Below are positions 34,896-43,865 of a stretch of DNA of 64,000 nt, one piece after another (position 1 is the first letter of the stretch; each line of letters begins with the position of its first letter). Position numbers and translations under genes: made by a program. The notes under the pieces were generated by a model. That model did no database searches, was not told where the DNA came from, and worked only from the letters and a program-made list of their open reading frames with translations. Source of the DNA: Donghicola sp041224595 (GTDB taxonomy: Bacteria; Pseudomonadota; Alphaproteobacteria; Rhodobacterales; Rhodobacteraceae); assembly GCF_041224595.1 (NCBI RefSeq), contig NZ_JBGFGN010000129.1:62001-126000 (forward strand), in the 5' to 3' direction.

Positions 34896-37151
34896 TCAAG
34901 TGAAAGTATTGTCGCGGGGGAAGCCGCGCGGGGCCATACGCCCTGCGGTCGCCCGTTTGCCGATCCACTCCGCTAGGTCGTTTTCTGTGCGTGTGCGGCC
35001 TGCGGGGTCCTTCCACGACAGACCATTTGCCAGCGTAAAGGTGGTGGCATCTGACAGCCCGCCATCCTTGTACTTTTGGAGACGGACGCCTTTGCCGCGG
35101 GACATTTCGGGCAGCTCTTCGATTGCAAAGACCAGAACCTTGCGATTCTCGCCGACGACCGCCACGTGGTCGCCATCGACGGTTTTGCAGATCTTGGCGC
35201 GGACGTCACCTTTGACGTTCAGCACCTGTTTGCCGCTGCGGGTCTGCGCGACCAGATCGTCCTCGGGGGCGATGAAACCGTCACCCGCGCTAGAGGCCAG
35301 CAGCAATTTGCGACCGGGCTTGTGAATGAACAGGTCCACAATCTCGACGTCATTCGGAAGGTCTACCATCAGACGCAGCGGTTCGCCCATGCCGCGTCCG
35401 CCAGGCAGGTTCGCTGCCGACACGGTATAGAAGCGGCCATTCGTTCCCAGAACCAGTAGGCGATCTGTGGTTTCCGCGTGGAAGACAAAACGCCCTTCGT
35501 CGCCGTCCTTGAACTTCAGCTTCGAGTCCAGCGCCACATGGCCCTTCATCGCGCGGATCCAGCCCATTTTGGAGCAGACGACAGTGATCGGCTCGCGGTC
35601 GATCATCATCTCCAGCGGGACCTCTTCGATTTCGGTCGCTTCGGCGAACTGGGTGCGGCGGGCGCCAAGAGCAGTCTTTTTTCCAAACTCTTTGCGCACT
35701 TCGCGCAGTTGTTCCGCAATGCGGGCCCACTGCAGTTCGTCACTGCCAAGCAGTTCGACCAGACCTTCGCGTTCTAGACGCAGATCGTCACGCTCTTTGC
35801 GAAGCTCCATTTCCTCGAGTTTGCGCAAGCTGCGCAGACGCATGTTGAGGATTGCTTCGACCTGATTTTCGTTCAGGAAGACGCCGCCACCCCAATCTTC
35901 GGCGAGCATGACGGCTTTGGGATCGTCCTCGGTCCGAATGATCTGGATCACGCGATCAAGGTTGAGGAAGGCAATGATATAGCCTTCCAAAACTTCCAAA
36001 CGCTTGTCGATCTGGGCCAGGCGGTGACGCGAGCGGCGTTGCAGCACGTCGCGGCGGTGATCCAGAAACGCGCGCAGAACTTCCTTGAGCGAGCAGACCT
36101 TGGGCGTCACGCCATCGATCAGCACGTTCATGTTCAGGCTGAACCGGATTTCCAGATCGCTGTTGCGATACATCATGCCCATGAGCATTTCCGGATCGAC
36201 GTTCTTGGACCGTGGCTCGAGGATCAGGCGAATGTCATCAGCCGACTCGTCACGCACATCAGCCAAGAGCGGAACCTTCTTGGTCTGGATTACTTCGGCG
36301 ATCTTTTCGATGAGCTTGGACTTGGCGACCTGATAAGGAATTTCGGTTACAACGATCTGCCAAGTGCCGCGCCCCAGATCCTCAACTTCCCACTTGCAGC
36401 GCAGGCGGAAGGATCCACGGCCAGTCTCGTAGGCCTTGAGGATGTTCTCTTTGGGCTCGACGATGATGCCGCCGGTCGGGAAGTCCGGTCCGGGCACATA
36501 GTTCAGCAGAGTCTCGTCCCGCGCATCCGGCGTCTTGATCAGGTGCAAGGATGCAGCGACCAGCTCGTCGATGTTGTGGGGCGGAATGTTGGTCGCCATG
36601 CCGACCGCGATACCGCTGGCGCCGTTGGCCAGCAGGTTCGGGAAGGCTGCGGGCAGTACAACAGGTTCCTGCAGCGTGCCATCGTAGTTGTCGCGATAAT
36701 CGACGGCGTCTTCGTTCAGTCCCTCCAGCAGGGCTTCGGCGGCGGCGGTCAGACGGGCCTCTGTGTATCGGCTCGCCGCAGGGTTGTCCCCGTCGATGTT
36801 GCCAAAGTTGCCCTGACCATCGACCAGCGGATAACGGACGTTGAAATCCTGCGCTAGTCGGGCCATCGCGTCATAGATCGCGCCATCCCCGTGGGGGTGA
36901 TAGTTGCCCATCACGTCGCCCGAAATCTTGGATGATTTGCGGAAGCGTCCGTTCGGGCTGAGCCGCAGTTCCCGCATCGCATACAGGATGCGGCGGTGCA
37001 CAGGCTTCAGACCATCACGCGCGTCGGGCAGGGCCCGGTGCATGATAGTGGACAGCGCATATTGCAGGTATCGCGACCCCAGCGCCCGGCGTAAAGGCTC
37101 GGTCGAGGAACGGGGCTGCTCTGGTGTTGTGTCGTCGTCGATGTCGCTCAT
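34896..37151 (-). CDS. parC: DNA topoisomerase IV subunit A
   Basis: This 751-residue type II topoisomerase subunit cuts and rejoins DNA to separate replicated chromosomes. The N-terminus has ALSTIMHRALPDARDGLKPVHRR, the quinolone-resistance region HPHGDGAIYDAMARLAQDF, and the active-site Tyr in AASRYTEARL near residue 130. The C-terminal domain has the degenerate beta-pinwheel repeats typical of ParC (for example NLPGGRGMGEPLRL) rather than the full GyrA box. Length also favours ParC over GyrA. Confidence 0.95.
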   Translation of the reverse strand: MSDIDDDTTPEQPRSSTEPLRRALGSRYLQYALSTIMHRALPDARDGLKPVHRRILYAMRELRLSPNGRFRKSSKISGDVMGNYHPHGDGAIYDAMARLAQDFNVRYPLVDGQGNFGNIDGDNPAASRYTEARLTAAAEALLEGLNEDAVDYRDNYDGTLQEPVVLPAAFPNLLANGASGIAVGMATNIPPHNIDELVAASLHLIKTPDARDETLLNYVPGPDFPTGGIIVEPKENILKAYETGRGSFRLRCKWEVEDLGRGTWQIVVTEIPYQVAKSKLIEKIAEVIQTKKVPLLADVRDESADDIRLILEPRSKNVDPEMLMGMMYRNSDLEIRFSLNMNVLIDGVTPKVCSLKEVLRAFLDHRRDVLQRRSRHRLAQIDKRLEVLEGYIIAFLNLDRVIQIIRTEDDPKAVMLAEDWGGGVFLNENQVEAILNMRLRSLRKLEEMELRKERDDLRLEREGLVELLGSDELQWARIAEQLREVRKEFGKKTALGARRTQFAEATEIEEVPLEMMIDREPITVVCSKMGWIRAMKGHVALDSKLKFKDGDEGRFVFHAETTDRLLVLGTNGRFYTVSAANLPGGRGMGEPLRLMVDLPNDVEIVDLFIHKPGRKLLLASSAGDGFIAPEDDLVAQTRSGKQVLNVKGDVRAKICKTVDGDHVAVVGENRKVLVFAIEELPEMSRGKGVRLQKYKDGGLSDATTFTLANGLSWKDPAGRTRTENDLAEWIGKRATAGRMAPRGFPRDNTFT

Positions 37152-37317
37152 GGCAGTTGTAGTACAGCGCCGCCGAGGGACGGTAAAGCGCGTAGAATTC
37201 TTCGCAGGTCAGGAATTCACGCAATGAATTTGTAAAAATTATCTGCGAGTAAAATGGAACCATTTCCGGTATTATATGTTGAATTTTCGAATTTCATTAA
37301 ATCTAGGTAATATAACA

Positions 37318-37851
37318 ATGTGGCGCTTAATCGTCGTGACTTTTGCATTTTTGGCATTTGCTCTTTACGAGTTGAGCGGTGGAAGCAATTTCCAACCGCA
37401 GGTAGCCACCGCCAAGGTGCAGCATCTGACCCCGCTGAAAACGGTGGAAGCCGAAGCTATCGTTCCAGATATCCCAATGATGGGAATGCGTAAGCCTGAG
37501 CCAAAGAAACAGGTGGATATCACACTTGCCAGCATGGACATTCCAGCGGACACCCCTGCATTGATGAAGGAAGTGACGGCCGTTGATGCGACTGTCATGC
37601 CGGCTGTCGCGGTCGATACTGCGCTGACTGATACCGAAGTGTCGCCCCGAGATATTCGTAAGGTAACCGGACGTCGCGTGAACATGCGTCAGGGACCTGG
37701 AACACAGTTCAGTGTGGTGTCCAGTCTGGGTGCCGGTGACGAAGTCGAAGTTTTGCAAACCCCCGGCAACGGTTGGCTCAAACTGCAGGTTGTATCTACA
37801 GGTCGCATCGGCTGGATGGCGGACTGGCTTGTTAGCGAAGCTGCACAGTAA
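37318..37851 (+). CDS. Membrane-anchored SH3-domain protein
   Basis: This 177-residue protein has an N-terminal hydrophobic helix (MWRLIVVTFAFLAFALYEL) and a C-terminal bacterial SH3 domain at about residues 115-175 (VNMRQGPGTQFSVVSSLGAGDEVEVL...GWMADWLV). The middle is low in predicted structure. Bacterial SH3_3 domains usually bind peptidoglycan or mediate envelope contacts. The ATG at 37318 follows AGGT; an in-frame start at 37276 has no ribosome site. The gene is divergent from parC. Confidence 0.85.
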   Translation: MWRLIVVTFAFLAFALYELSGGSNFQPQVATAKVQHLTPLKTVEAEAIVPDIPMMGMRKPEPKKQVDITLASMDIPADTPALMKEVTAVDATVMPAVAVDTALTDTEVSPRDIRKVTGRRVNMRQGPGTQFSVVSSLGAGDEVEVLQTPGNGWLKLQVVSTGRIGWMADWLVSEAAQ

Positions 37852-37910
37852 GCCACGCATTGATTCCCTCGGATCGTGCCGTCATGGTGCCGCCAGGTTT
37901 TGGAGGTTAC

Positions 37911-38741
37911 ATGGCGGCACGTTCTATTTTAATCACAGGCAGTTCCAGCGGCATCGGTTACGCCGCAGCGCATGATTTGAAGGCGCGAGGATGGCGGGTG
38001 TTCGCGTCCTGCCGCAAGGCCGAAGATTGCGTACGCCTGAAGGCCGAGGGCTTTGACTCTCCCCAACTGGACTATGCTGATCCGGATTCAATCCGCAGCG
38101 CGCTGGCAGAGGTGCTGGAGGCGACAGGCGGCACTTTGGACGCGCTCTATAACAATGGTGCCTTCGCACTGCCCGGCGCAGTCGAGGATCTACCGCGCGG
38201 CGGGCTGGAAGAGTTGTTCCAGACCAATCTCTTTGGACCCCATGACCTGACGCAACTAGTGCTGCCCATCATGCGCAAGCAAGGGCACGGGCGGATCGTG
38301 AATTGCTCTTCCGTGCTTGGGCTGGTCGCGATGCCGTGGCGCGGGGCATATGTCAGCAGCAAGTTCGCGATGGAGGGGCTGACTGATGTACTGCGTCTGG
38401 AGATGCGCGGCAGCGGCATTCATGTGATCCTGATAGAGCCCGGTCCAATCACCTCTAGGATCCGGCAGAACGCGATTCCGAAGTTCGAGAAGTGGATCGA
38501 CTGGGAAAATTCACCGCGTGCGGATCAGTACCGCAGTCAGTTGCGCAAGCGCTTGTACGAGGACCGAGGCCCCGACAAGTTCGAACTGCCCGCCAGCGCG
38601 GTGACCAAGAAGCTGATCCATGCGCTAGAAGCAGAGAAGCCGCACCCGCGCTATTTCGTGACCACTCCGACCTATATCGGAAACATCCTTAGGCGTATCC
38701 TGCCCACACGACTTTTGGACAGGGTGACCGCAGGAGGCTGA
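37911..38741 (+). CDS. Short-chain dehydrogenase/reductase
   Basis: This 276-residue NAD(P)-dependent enzyme has the cofactor motif ITGSSSGIGYAAA at residues 7-19, the catalytic Ser in VNCSSVLGL and the YVSSK catalytic Tyr-Lys near residue 150. It is a classical SDR; the substrate is unknown. The ATG at 37911 lies four bases after TGGAGG, and the frame is open further upstream. Confidence 0.9.
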   Translation: MAARSILITGSSSGIGYAAAHDLKARGWRVFASCRKAEDCVRLKAEGFDSPQLDYADPDSIRSALAEVLEATGGTLDALYNNGAFALPGAVEDLPRGGLEELFQTNLFGPHDLTQLVLPIMRKQGHGRIVNCSSVLGLVAMPWRGAYVSSKFAMEGLTDVLRLEMRGSGIHVILIEPGPITSRIRQNAIPKFEKWIDWENSPRADQYRSQLRKRLYEDRGPDKFELPASAVTKKLIHALEAEKPHPRYFVTTPTYIGNILRRILPTRLLDRVTAGG

Positions 38742-38808
38742 GGCAAATTGCGTGTTCGCTTTTTGACGCAAACCGCCTATCTGCGGGGAAACATCAAAGG
38801 AACCTATT

Positions 38809-39021
38809 ATGGCCAATGATCCACTGTTTTACGTCGTCGCGATCGCGTGCTTGATCGTTCTGGGCATCTTGATGTTCGGCATCGGAAGCTTCGCCAAGGG
38901 CGGCGACTTTAACCGCAAGCACGCCAACCGCATCATGCGCTATCGCGTGGCAGCGCAATTCGTAGCGGTGATTCTGATCGTCGGCTTCGTATACATCCGT
39001 CAGAAATTCGGAGGGCAGTGA
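38809..39021 (+). CDS. Twin-helix small membrane protein, HIG1-domain type
   Basis: This 70-residue protein has two membrane helices (residues about 5-27 and 47-64) joined by a basic loop with the pattern RYRVAAQ, matching the RxRxxxQ core of the HIG1 family, though the residue four before it is Asn rather than Gln/Ile. Bacterial homologues are associated with respiratory oxidases. Its stop overlaps the ATG of the following gene (TGATG), indicating coupled translation. Confidence 0.85.
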   Translation: MANDPLFYVVAIACLIVLGILMFGIGSFAKGGDFNRKHANRIMRYRVAAQFVAVILIVGFVYIRQKFGGQ

Positions 39022-39593
39022 TGGTTGTTCTGAACAAAATCTACACAAAGACCGGGGACGCGGGTGAAACCGCGCTTGGCAATGGCAGCCGCGTGGCCAA
39101 GCATTCGCTGCGTGTGACGGCGTATGGCACCTCGGATGAGCTGAACGCCGTGATCGGTGTCGCGCGTTTGAATGCCGAGGGGATCATGGACGAGCGCCTC
39201 ATGCGCATCCAGAATGACCTGTTCGATCTGGGGGCCGATCTGTGCCGGCCTGACATGGCCAAGGACGCAGAGTCCGAATACCCGCCGCTGCGGATGGTCG
39301 ATGCCCAAGTCGCGCGTCTGGAGTCGGAAATCGACGAGATGAACGCTGATCTGGCCCCTCTGCGCAGCTTTGTCCTGCCGGGTGGCAGTGCTTTGGCGGC
39401 GCACCTGCATGTATGCCGCACCGTTGCGCGGCGCGCAGAGCGCTTGGCCGTCGAGCTGTTTGGTGTCGGAGAGGTGAACCCCGCTGCTGTGAAATACTTG
39501 AACCGGTTGAGTGACTGGTTCTTTGTTGCGTCGCGGGCGGCCAACCAGAACGGCGCGGGCGATGTCTTGTGGGTGCCGGGCGCCAATCGTTGA
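39021..39593 (+). CDS. PduO-type ATP:cob(I)alamin adenosyltransferase
   Basis: This 190-residue trimeric enzyme attaches the adenosyl group to cobalamin. The ATP-binding N-terminus KIYTKTGDAGETALGNG and the helical core with RSFVLPGGSALAAHLHVCRTVARRAERL carry the conserved Arg/Glu residues of the family. The ATG at 39021 lies five bases after GGAGGG and overlaps the HIG1-type gene stop. Adenosylcobalamin would serve methylmalonyl-CoA mutase or similar enzymes outside the window. Confidence 0.95.
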   Translation: MVVLNKIYTKTGDAGETALGNGSRVAKHSLRVTAYGTSDELNAVIGVARLNAEGIMDERLMRIQNDLFDLGADLCRPDMAKDAESEYPPLRMVDAQVARLESEIDEMNADLAPLRSFVLPGGSALAAHLHVCRTVARRAERLAVELFGVGEVNPAAVKYLNRLSDWFFVASRAANQNGAGDVLWVPGANR

Positions 39594-39858
39594 ATGTCGC
39601 GGCTGCGGTGCGTCCTGTGCTGATGAGTATTTAGGCAAAGCAGAAAGCGCGGGACTGGGCAGATTCGTCGCATAGGACCATGGGACGACTCGCCATGTGC
39701 ATTGCGGCGCAGCATAAATCATTCGAAACGCGGCGTCCGATGGCGCTAACGTGACGTTTTTGCTCTGTTTCGGCCTGACCTGAACCGTTATCAAGGCTGA
39801 GACGAACGGGATAAGGGCACGGTAGAGTGTCCATGAACTCAATGGGAGAGACACGCAA
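39594..39858. other. Intergenic region before etfB
   Basis: This 265-bp gap carries one copy of the dispersed repeat near its left end and the etfB ribosome site (GGGAGAG) at its right end. No other structure is evident to me. Confidence 0.4.
39625..39647 (+). repeat. Dispersed GAGTATTT...GAAG repeat, copy 3 (variant)
   Basis: GAGTATTT, then AGG, then CAAAGCAGAAAG, 32 bases after the adenosyltransferase stop. The tail departs from the others by an inserted base. Confidence 0.55.
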
Positions 39859-40617
39859 ATGAAGGTTTTGGTGCCTGTCAAACGCGTGATCGACTACAAC
39901 GTGAAAGTTCGCGTAAAAGCGGACGGTTCGGGTGTCGATCTCGCAAACGTAAAGATGTCGATGAACCCCTTCGATGAGATTGCCGTCGAAGAGGCCATCC
40001 GTCTAAAGGAAGCCGGCAAAGCCGACGAGATCGTTGTTGTCTCGATCGGTGTGAAACAGAGCCAGGAAACCCTGCGCACAGCTCTGGCGATGGGCGCGGA
40101 TCGCGCGATCCTCGTGACCGCAGCAGATGATGTCCACACCGACATCGAGCCACTGGCTGTTGCGAAAATCCTCGCAAAGATCGTCGAGGAAGAAGCACCC
40201 GGTCTGGTGATGTGTGGCAAGCAAGCCATCGACAATGACATGAACGCGACCGGCCAGATGTTGTCGGCGCTGTTGGGGTGGGGTCAGGCGACCTTTGCTT
40301 CGGACGTCGAGATCGACGGCGATGCAGCGAAAGTCACCCGCGAAGTGGATGGCGGACTGCAGACCATCAGCGTCAAGCTGCCCGCAGTCATCACCGCTGA
40401 CCTGCGTTTGAACGAGCCGCGCTATGCGTCGCTGCCCAACATCATGAAGGCAAAGAAGAAGCCTTTGGATGAGAAGACAGCAGCAGACTACGGCGTCGAC
40501 ACCGCCCCCCGCCTGACCATCGTGAAAACCGGTGAGCCTGCGGCGCGTGAAGCCGGCATCAAAGTGGGTTCGGTTGACGAGCTGGTGGCGAAACTCAAAG
40601 AAGCAGGAGCTGTATAA
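39859..40617 (+). CDS. etfB: Electron transfer flavoprotein beta subunit
   Basis: This 252-residue subunit binds AMP and, with EtfA, carries electrons from acyl-CoA and dimethylglycine-type dehydrogenases to ETF:ubiquinone oxidoreductase. The N-terminus MKVLVPVKRVIDYNVKVRVK and the recognition loop ADLRLNEPRYASLPNIMKAKKKP near residue 185-205 identify it. Its stop overlaps the etfA ATG (TAATG). Confidence 0.97.
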   Translation: MKVLVPVKRVIDYNVKVRVKADGSGVDLANVKMSMNPFDEIAVEEAIRLKEAGKADEIVVVSIGVKQSQETLRTALAMGADRAILVTAADDVHTDIEPLAVAKILAKIVEEEAPGLVMCGKQAIDNDMNATGQMLSALLGWGQATFASDVEIDGDAAKVTREVDGGLQTISVKLPAVITADLRLNEPRYASLPNIMKAKKKPLDEKTAADYGVDTAPRLTIVKTGEPAAREAGIKVGSVDELVAKLKEAGAV

Positions 40618-41543
40618 TGGCTGTTCTTCTGATCGCAGAAGTTGCGGGCGGCGCACTGGCCGTTGACGCAACCGCAAAGGCCCTGACCGCCGCCAAGGCG
40701 ATGGGCGATGTGACCATTCTGGTGGCTGGCGAAGGTGTTGCCGATGCGGGCGCCGCAGCGGCCACTCTGGACGGTGCAGCCAAGGTTCTGGTGGCTGACG
40801 ACGCGGCCTATGGCCACGATCTGGCAGAAAACCTGGCGGATCTGGTGCTGTCGATGGCTGGTGACTACAGCCACATCGTTGCGCCTTCGACCGCGGCAGC
40901 TAAGAACGCGATGCCCCGCATTGCAGCGCTTTTGGACGTGATGATCCTGAGCGACGTCATTGGAGTCGTCGATGCGGATACTTTCGAGCGTCCGATCTAC
41001 GCTGGCAACGCGATCCAGACCGTGAAATCTGGGGATGCGACCAAAGTCATCACCATCCGGACCTCGACTTTTGACGCAGCAGGTCAGGGCGGTTCGGCAG
41101 CGGTCGAGACCATCTCGGGCGCGGGCGACAAGGGCCTGTCCTCTTGGGTCGAAGACAAGCTGGCCGAAAGTGATCGTCCCGAGCTGACCTCGGCTGGCAT
41201 CGTTGTGTCGGGTGGCCGCGGCGTCGGTTCCGAAGAGAACTTTGCCATGATCGAAAAGCTGGCAGACAAGTTGAACGCGGCTGTTGGCGCATCGCGCGCC
41301 GCCGTGGACTCGGGCTTTGCGCCGAACGACTGGCAAGTTGGTCAGACCGGCAAAGTCGTGGCGCCGGAACTCTATGTTGCTGTCGGCATCTCGGGTGCGA
41401 TCCAGCACCTCGCGGGCATGAAAGACTCCAAGGTCATCGTCGCGATCAACAAAGACGAAGAAGCCCCGATCTTCCAAGTCGCAGACTACGGTCTGGTCGC
41501 TGACCTGTTCGAAGCTGTCCCTGAGCTGACCGAAAAGCTCTGA
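40617..41543 (+). CDS. etfA: Electron transfer flavoprotein alpha subunit
   Basis: This 308-residue FAD-binding subunit has the C-terminal flavin signature LYVAVGISGAIQHLAGMKDSK followed by VIVAINKDEEAPIF, and the SGGRGVGSEENF segment near residue 200. It forms the ETF heterodimer with the product of the coupled upstream gene. The operon ends at a hairpin terminator 30 bases downstream. Confidence 0.97.
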   Translation: MAVLLIAEVAGGALAVDATAKALTAAKAMGDVTILVAGEGVADAGAAAATLDGAAKVLVADDAAYGHDLAENLADLVLSMAGDYSHIVAPSTAAAKNAMPRIAALLDVMILSDVIGVVDADTFERPIYAGNAIQTVKSGDATKVITIRTSTFDAAGQGGSAAVETISGAGDKGLSSWVEDKLAESDRPELTSAGIVVSGGRGVGSEENFAMIEKLADKLNAAVGASRAAVDSGFAPNDWQVGQTGKVVAPELYVAVGISGAIQHLAGMKDSKVIVAINKDEEAPIFQVADYGLVADLFEAVPELTEKL

Positions 41544-41571
41544 TCGCTTCGATTTTATGAAACGGATCAAA

Positions 41572-41596
41572 GGCTCGCCGCTTGGCGGGCCTTTTT
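41572..41596 (+). terminator. Intrinsic terminator after etfA
   Basis: GGCTCGCC (41572-41579) pairs with GGCGGGCC (41584-41591; one G-U pair) followed by TTTTT. Confidence 0.85.
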
Positions 41597-41756
41597 CCTT
41601 GTGTGGGGGGCTGGCTCTACACGGTCGCGCAAGAAAAAATCGTGATCGGCGTGGTTGCAGCAATGAAAAAATCTATGTGCTAGACGGGTGGTAACCGCCC
41701 TTGCATGGGCGTCAGGGGCGGTCCATCCTCTGGCGGAAACCACAGGAGACTCTTCT

Positions 41757-42632
41757 ATGGAAGTGAAAAAAGTCGGTATTGTCGGGGCAGGCCAAATGGG
41801 GAACGGCATCGCACACGTGTGTGCGCTTGCGGGCTACGAGGTGCTGGTGAACGACATTTCCCAGGAAGCGTTGGACCGTGGCATCGCGACCGTGCGCAAA
41901 AATTTGGATCGCCAAGTCAGCCGCGAGAAGATCAGCGAAGCTGAACGTGAAGAAGCGATGGGCCGGATTGCGACGACCCTTCAGCTAAAGGACTTGGGCC
42001 AGACCGATTTGGTGATTGAGGCGGCTACCGAGCGTGAAACCGTGAAGGTTGCGATTTTTGAGGATCTGGTGCCGCATTTGCAGCCGCACACGATCCTGAC
42101 GTCAAACACCTCTTCGATCTCGATCACGCGGCTTGCGAGCCGGACCGACCGCCCCGAGAAGTTCATGGGTTTCCACTTTATGAACCCTGTGCCGATCATG
42201 CAGTTGGTCGAGTTGATCCGAGGTATTGCCACGGACGAAGAGACCTACAAATCCTGCCTGCAGGTGGTCGAAAATCTAGGCAAAACCGCGGCGAGCGCCG
42301 AAGATTTCCCGGCGTTCATTGTGAACCGTATCCTGATGCCGATGATCAACGAGGCCGTTTATACCCTGTACGAAGGGGTCGGAAACGTGCGCTCCATCGA
42401 CGAGTCGATGAAGCTGGGGGCAAACCACCCGATGGGGCCGCTGGAGCTGGCTGACTTTATCGGTTTGGATACATGTTTGGCGATCATGAACGTGCTGCAC
42501 GATGGTCTGGCGGACACGAAATACCGTCCTTGTCCGCTGCTAACCAAATATGTCGAGGCCGGATGGCTGGGTCGCAAGAGCCAGCGGGGCTTTTACGACT
42601 ATCGGGGCGAGACGCCTGTTCCGACGCGGTGA
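41757..42632 (+). CDS. 3-hydroxybutyryl-CoA dehydrogenase
   Basis: This 291-residue NAD-dependent enzyme oxidises or forms 3-hydroxyacyl-CoA. The cofactor motif is VGIVGAGQMGNGIAHV at residues 5-20, the catalytic His-Glu pair lies in FHFMNPVPIMQLVE, and the C-terminal domain starts at NRILMPMINEA. It is the short stand-alone form without a crotonase domain. The ATG at 41757 follows CAGGAGAC. Position after etfBA links it to beta-oxidation or butyrate metabolism, with ETF taking the electrons of the preceding step. Confidence 0.95.
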   Translation: MEVKKVGIVGAGQMGNGIAHVCALAGYEVLVNDISQEALDRGIATVRKNLDRQVSREKISEAEREEAMGRIATTLQLKDLGQTDLVIEAATERETVKVAIFEDLVPHLQPHTILTSNTSSISITRLASRTDRPEKFMGFHFMNPVPIMQLVELIRGIATDEETYKSCLQVVENLGKTAASAEDFPAFIVNRILMPMINEAVYTLYEGVGNVRSIDESMKLGANHPMGPLELADFIGLDTCLAIMNVLHDGLADTKYRPCPLLTKYVEAGWLGRKSQRGFYDYRGETPVPTR

Positions 42633-42635
42633 TTT

Positions 42636-42661
42636 AAGGGGCCTGAGCGGCCCCTTTTTTT
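42636..42661 (+). terminator. Intrinsic terminator after hydroxybutyryl-CoA dehydrogenase gene
   Basis: AAGGGGCC (42636-42643) pairs with GGCCCCTT (42649-42656), followed by T's to 42661. Confidence 0.9.
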
Positions 42662-42673
42662 GCCTCCGGCGGG

Positions 42674-42694
42674 GGTATTTTGCCAAGGAGAAGA
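42674..42694 (+). repeat. Dispersed GAGTATTT...GAAG repeat, copy 4 (variant)
   Basis: GGTATTTTGCC then AAGGAGAAGA, ending immediately before the stop codon of the convergent asparaginase gene and preceded by CTCCGGCGGG. It departs from the other copies at the first bases. Confidence 0.5.
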
Positions 42695-43699
42695 TCAGGC
42701 GAGCAGACCTTTGGCCGGTTGGATGACCGCAGCGTCGATTCCGCGCCAGTTTTTCTGGATTTTGTTCAAGCGGACTTGGGCGAGTGGATGGTTCGGGTCC
42801 AGAACGCCAAGGCGGGCGAGGAGCGCAGCGATTGCGCATTCTGAACCCCGCGTGCCGCCGTCCATGATTTTGAGAGCGATGCCGAGGCCTTGGTCAGGAA
42901 GCATTGCGACAAAGACAGCTTCGGCGCCAGTTTTGATGGTGACGGGCGCGGTCACCGCAGACATGAGTTCTGTGCAGGCGCGGCCCGTTCCGGCGACGAG
43001 TTCGGGATGTTTGAACATGGCGTTGCGCAGACGGGCTTGGGCCTTGCTACGGGTATCGCTGCGCTGGTGGGCGGTTGCGAAACTGGCCATCGCCCGCGCT
43101 AACCCAAGGACCGAGGTTGCGAAGTTCGGCGCAGAACATCCGTCAATCCCGTAACCCGGACTTTCCATCTGTGTAACTTCTTCGAACGCGTCTTTGCAGG
43201 CGGTTTGAGCGGGATGGGTCGGGTCGATGTATTCGCTGTGCCCGCCCAAGTGCCGGTTGAGGGTCAAAAAGCCCGTGTGCTTGCCCGAGCAGTTGTTGTG
43301 GAGTTGGCAGGCCGTCTTGCCAGAGTCGCGCAGACGATGTCGCGTTTCGGTATCAGAGGGCGGCTGCACACCGCAGCGCAAGTCACGTTCGCCGAGTCCG
43401 ATTGTATCGAGCCACGCGGCGACTCGGTCTGTGTGCTGCGATTGTCCTTGGTGCGAGGCGCAGGCCAGCGCGAGTTGTTCGGTGCCGAGACCGACCGCGT
43501 CGGCGGCCCCTGACTCCATAAGGGGCAGCGCTTGTATCATCTTGGCTGAACTGCGGGGATAGATGATCGCGTCAGGATCGCCCCAAGCCTCTGTGATTTG
43601 GCCAGTTCCGTCGCAAATGACCGCATGGCCGTAGTGCACGCTTTCCAGAATTCCGTTGCGCCAGAGCTCTGCCAAAGGGGCGGGATTGTTCATATTCAC
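42695..43699 (-). CDS. L-asparaginase, Rhizobium-type (asparaginase II family)
   Basis: This 334-residue protein belongs to the ReAV-type asparaginases, which differ from the E. coli enzymes and have a beta-lactamase-like fold. The key Ser-x-x-Lys is in YPRSSAKMIQALP, and the Cys/Lys pair is in HNNCSGKHTGFL, with GYGIDGCSAPNFA following. It deamidates asparagine to aspartate. There is an alternative ATG two codons downstream. The gene ends against the convergent dehydrogenase terminator. Confidence 0.9.
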   Translation of the reverse strand: MNMNNPAPLAELWRNGILESVHYGHAVICDGTGQITEAWGDPDAIIYPRSSAKMIQALPLMESGAADAVGLGTEQLALACASHQGQSQHTDRVAAWLDTIGLGERDLRCGVQPPSDTETRHRLRDSGKTACQLHNNCSGKHTGFLTLNRHLGGHSEYIDPTHPAQTACKDAFEEVTQMESPGYGIDGCSAPNFATSVLGLARAMASFATAHQRSDTRSKAQARLRNAMFKHPELVAGTGRACTELMSAVTAPVTIKTGAEAVFVAMLPDQGLGIALKIMDGGTRGSECAIAALLARLGVLDPNHPLAQVRLNKIQKNWRGIDAAVIQPAKGLLA

Positions 43700-43865
43700 G
43701 ACTCCGTTTGGTGATGGCGGAAAGCCGCCATGGGGGCTTTATCCTTTAGGATGTTTTAAGCTACAGTCCGGTCGTCGAGATGCAAACGGTCCGCGCGCAA
43801 AAGCATCCGCTTCTTGCGCAGGATAGACCGAAAAGAAGAGGCAAGTCAGCTTGGAGGCTGGACGT

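Noticed and set aside
37214..37230. AATTC-N7-GAATT near the parC promoter as a second SqrR-type site
   Set aside because: The gap is seven bases, not eight, and the neighbouring genes have no sulfur role.
40488..41663. 391-residue minus-strand frame opposite etfA
   Set aside because: etfA has its flavin signature. The reverse frame lacks a start region and motifs.
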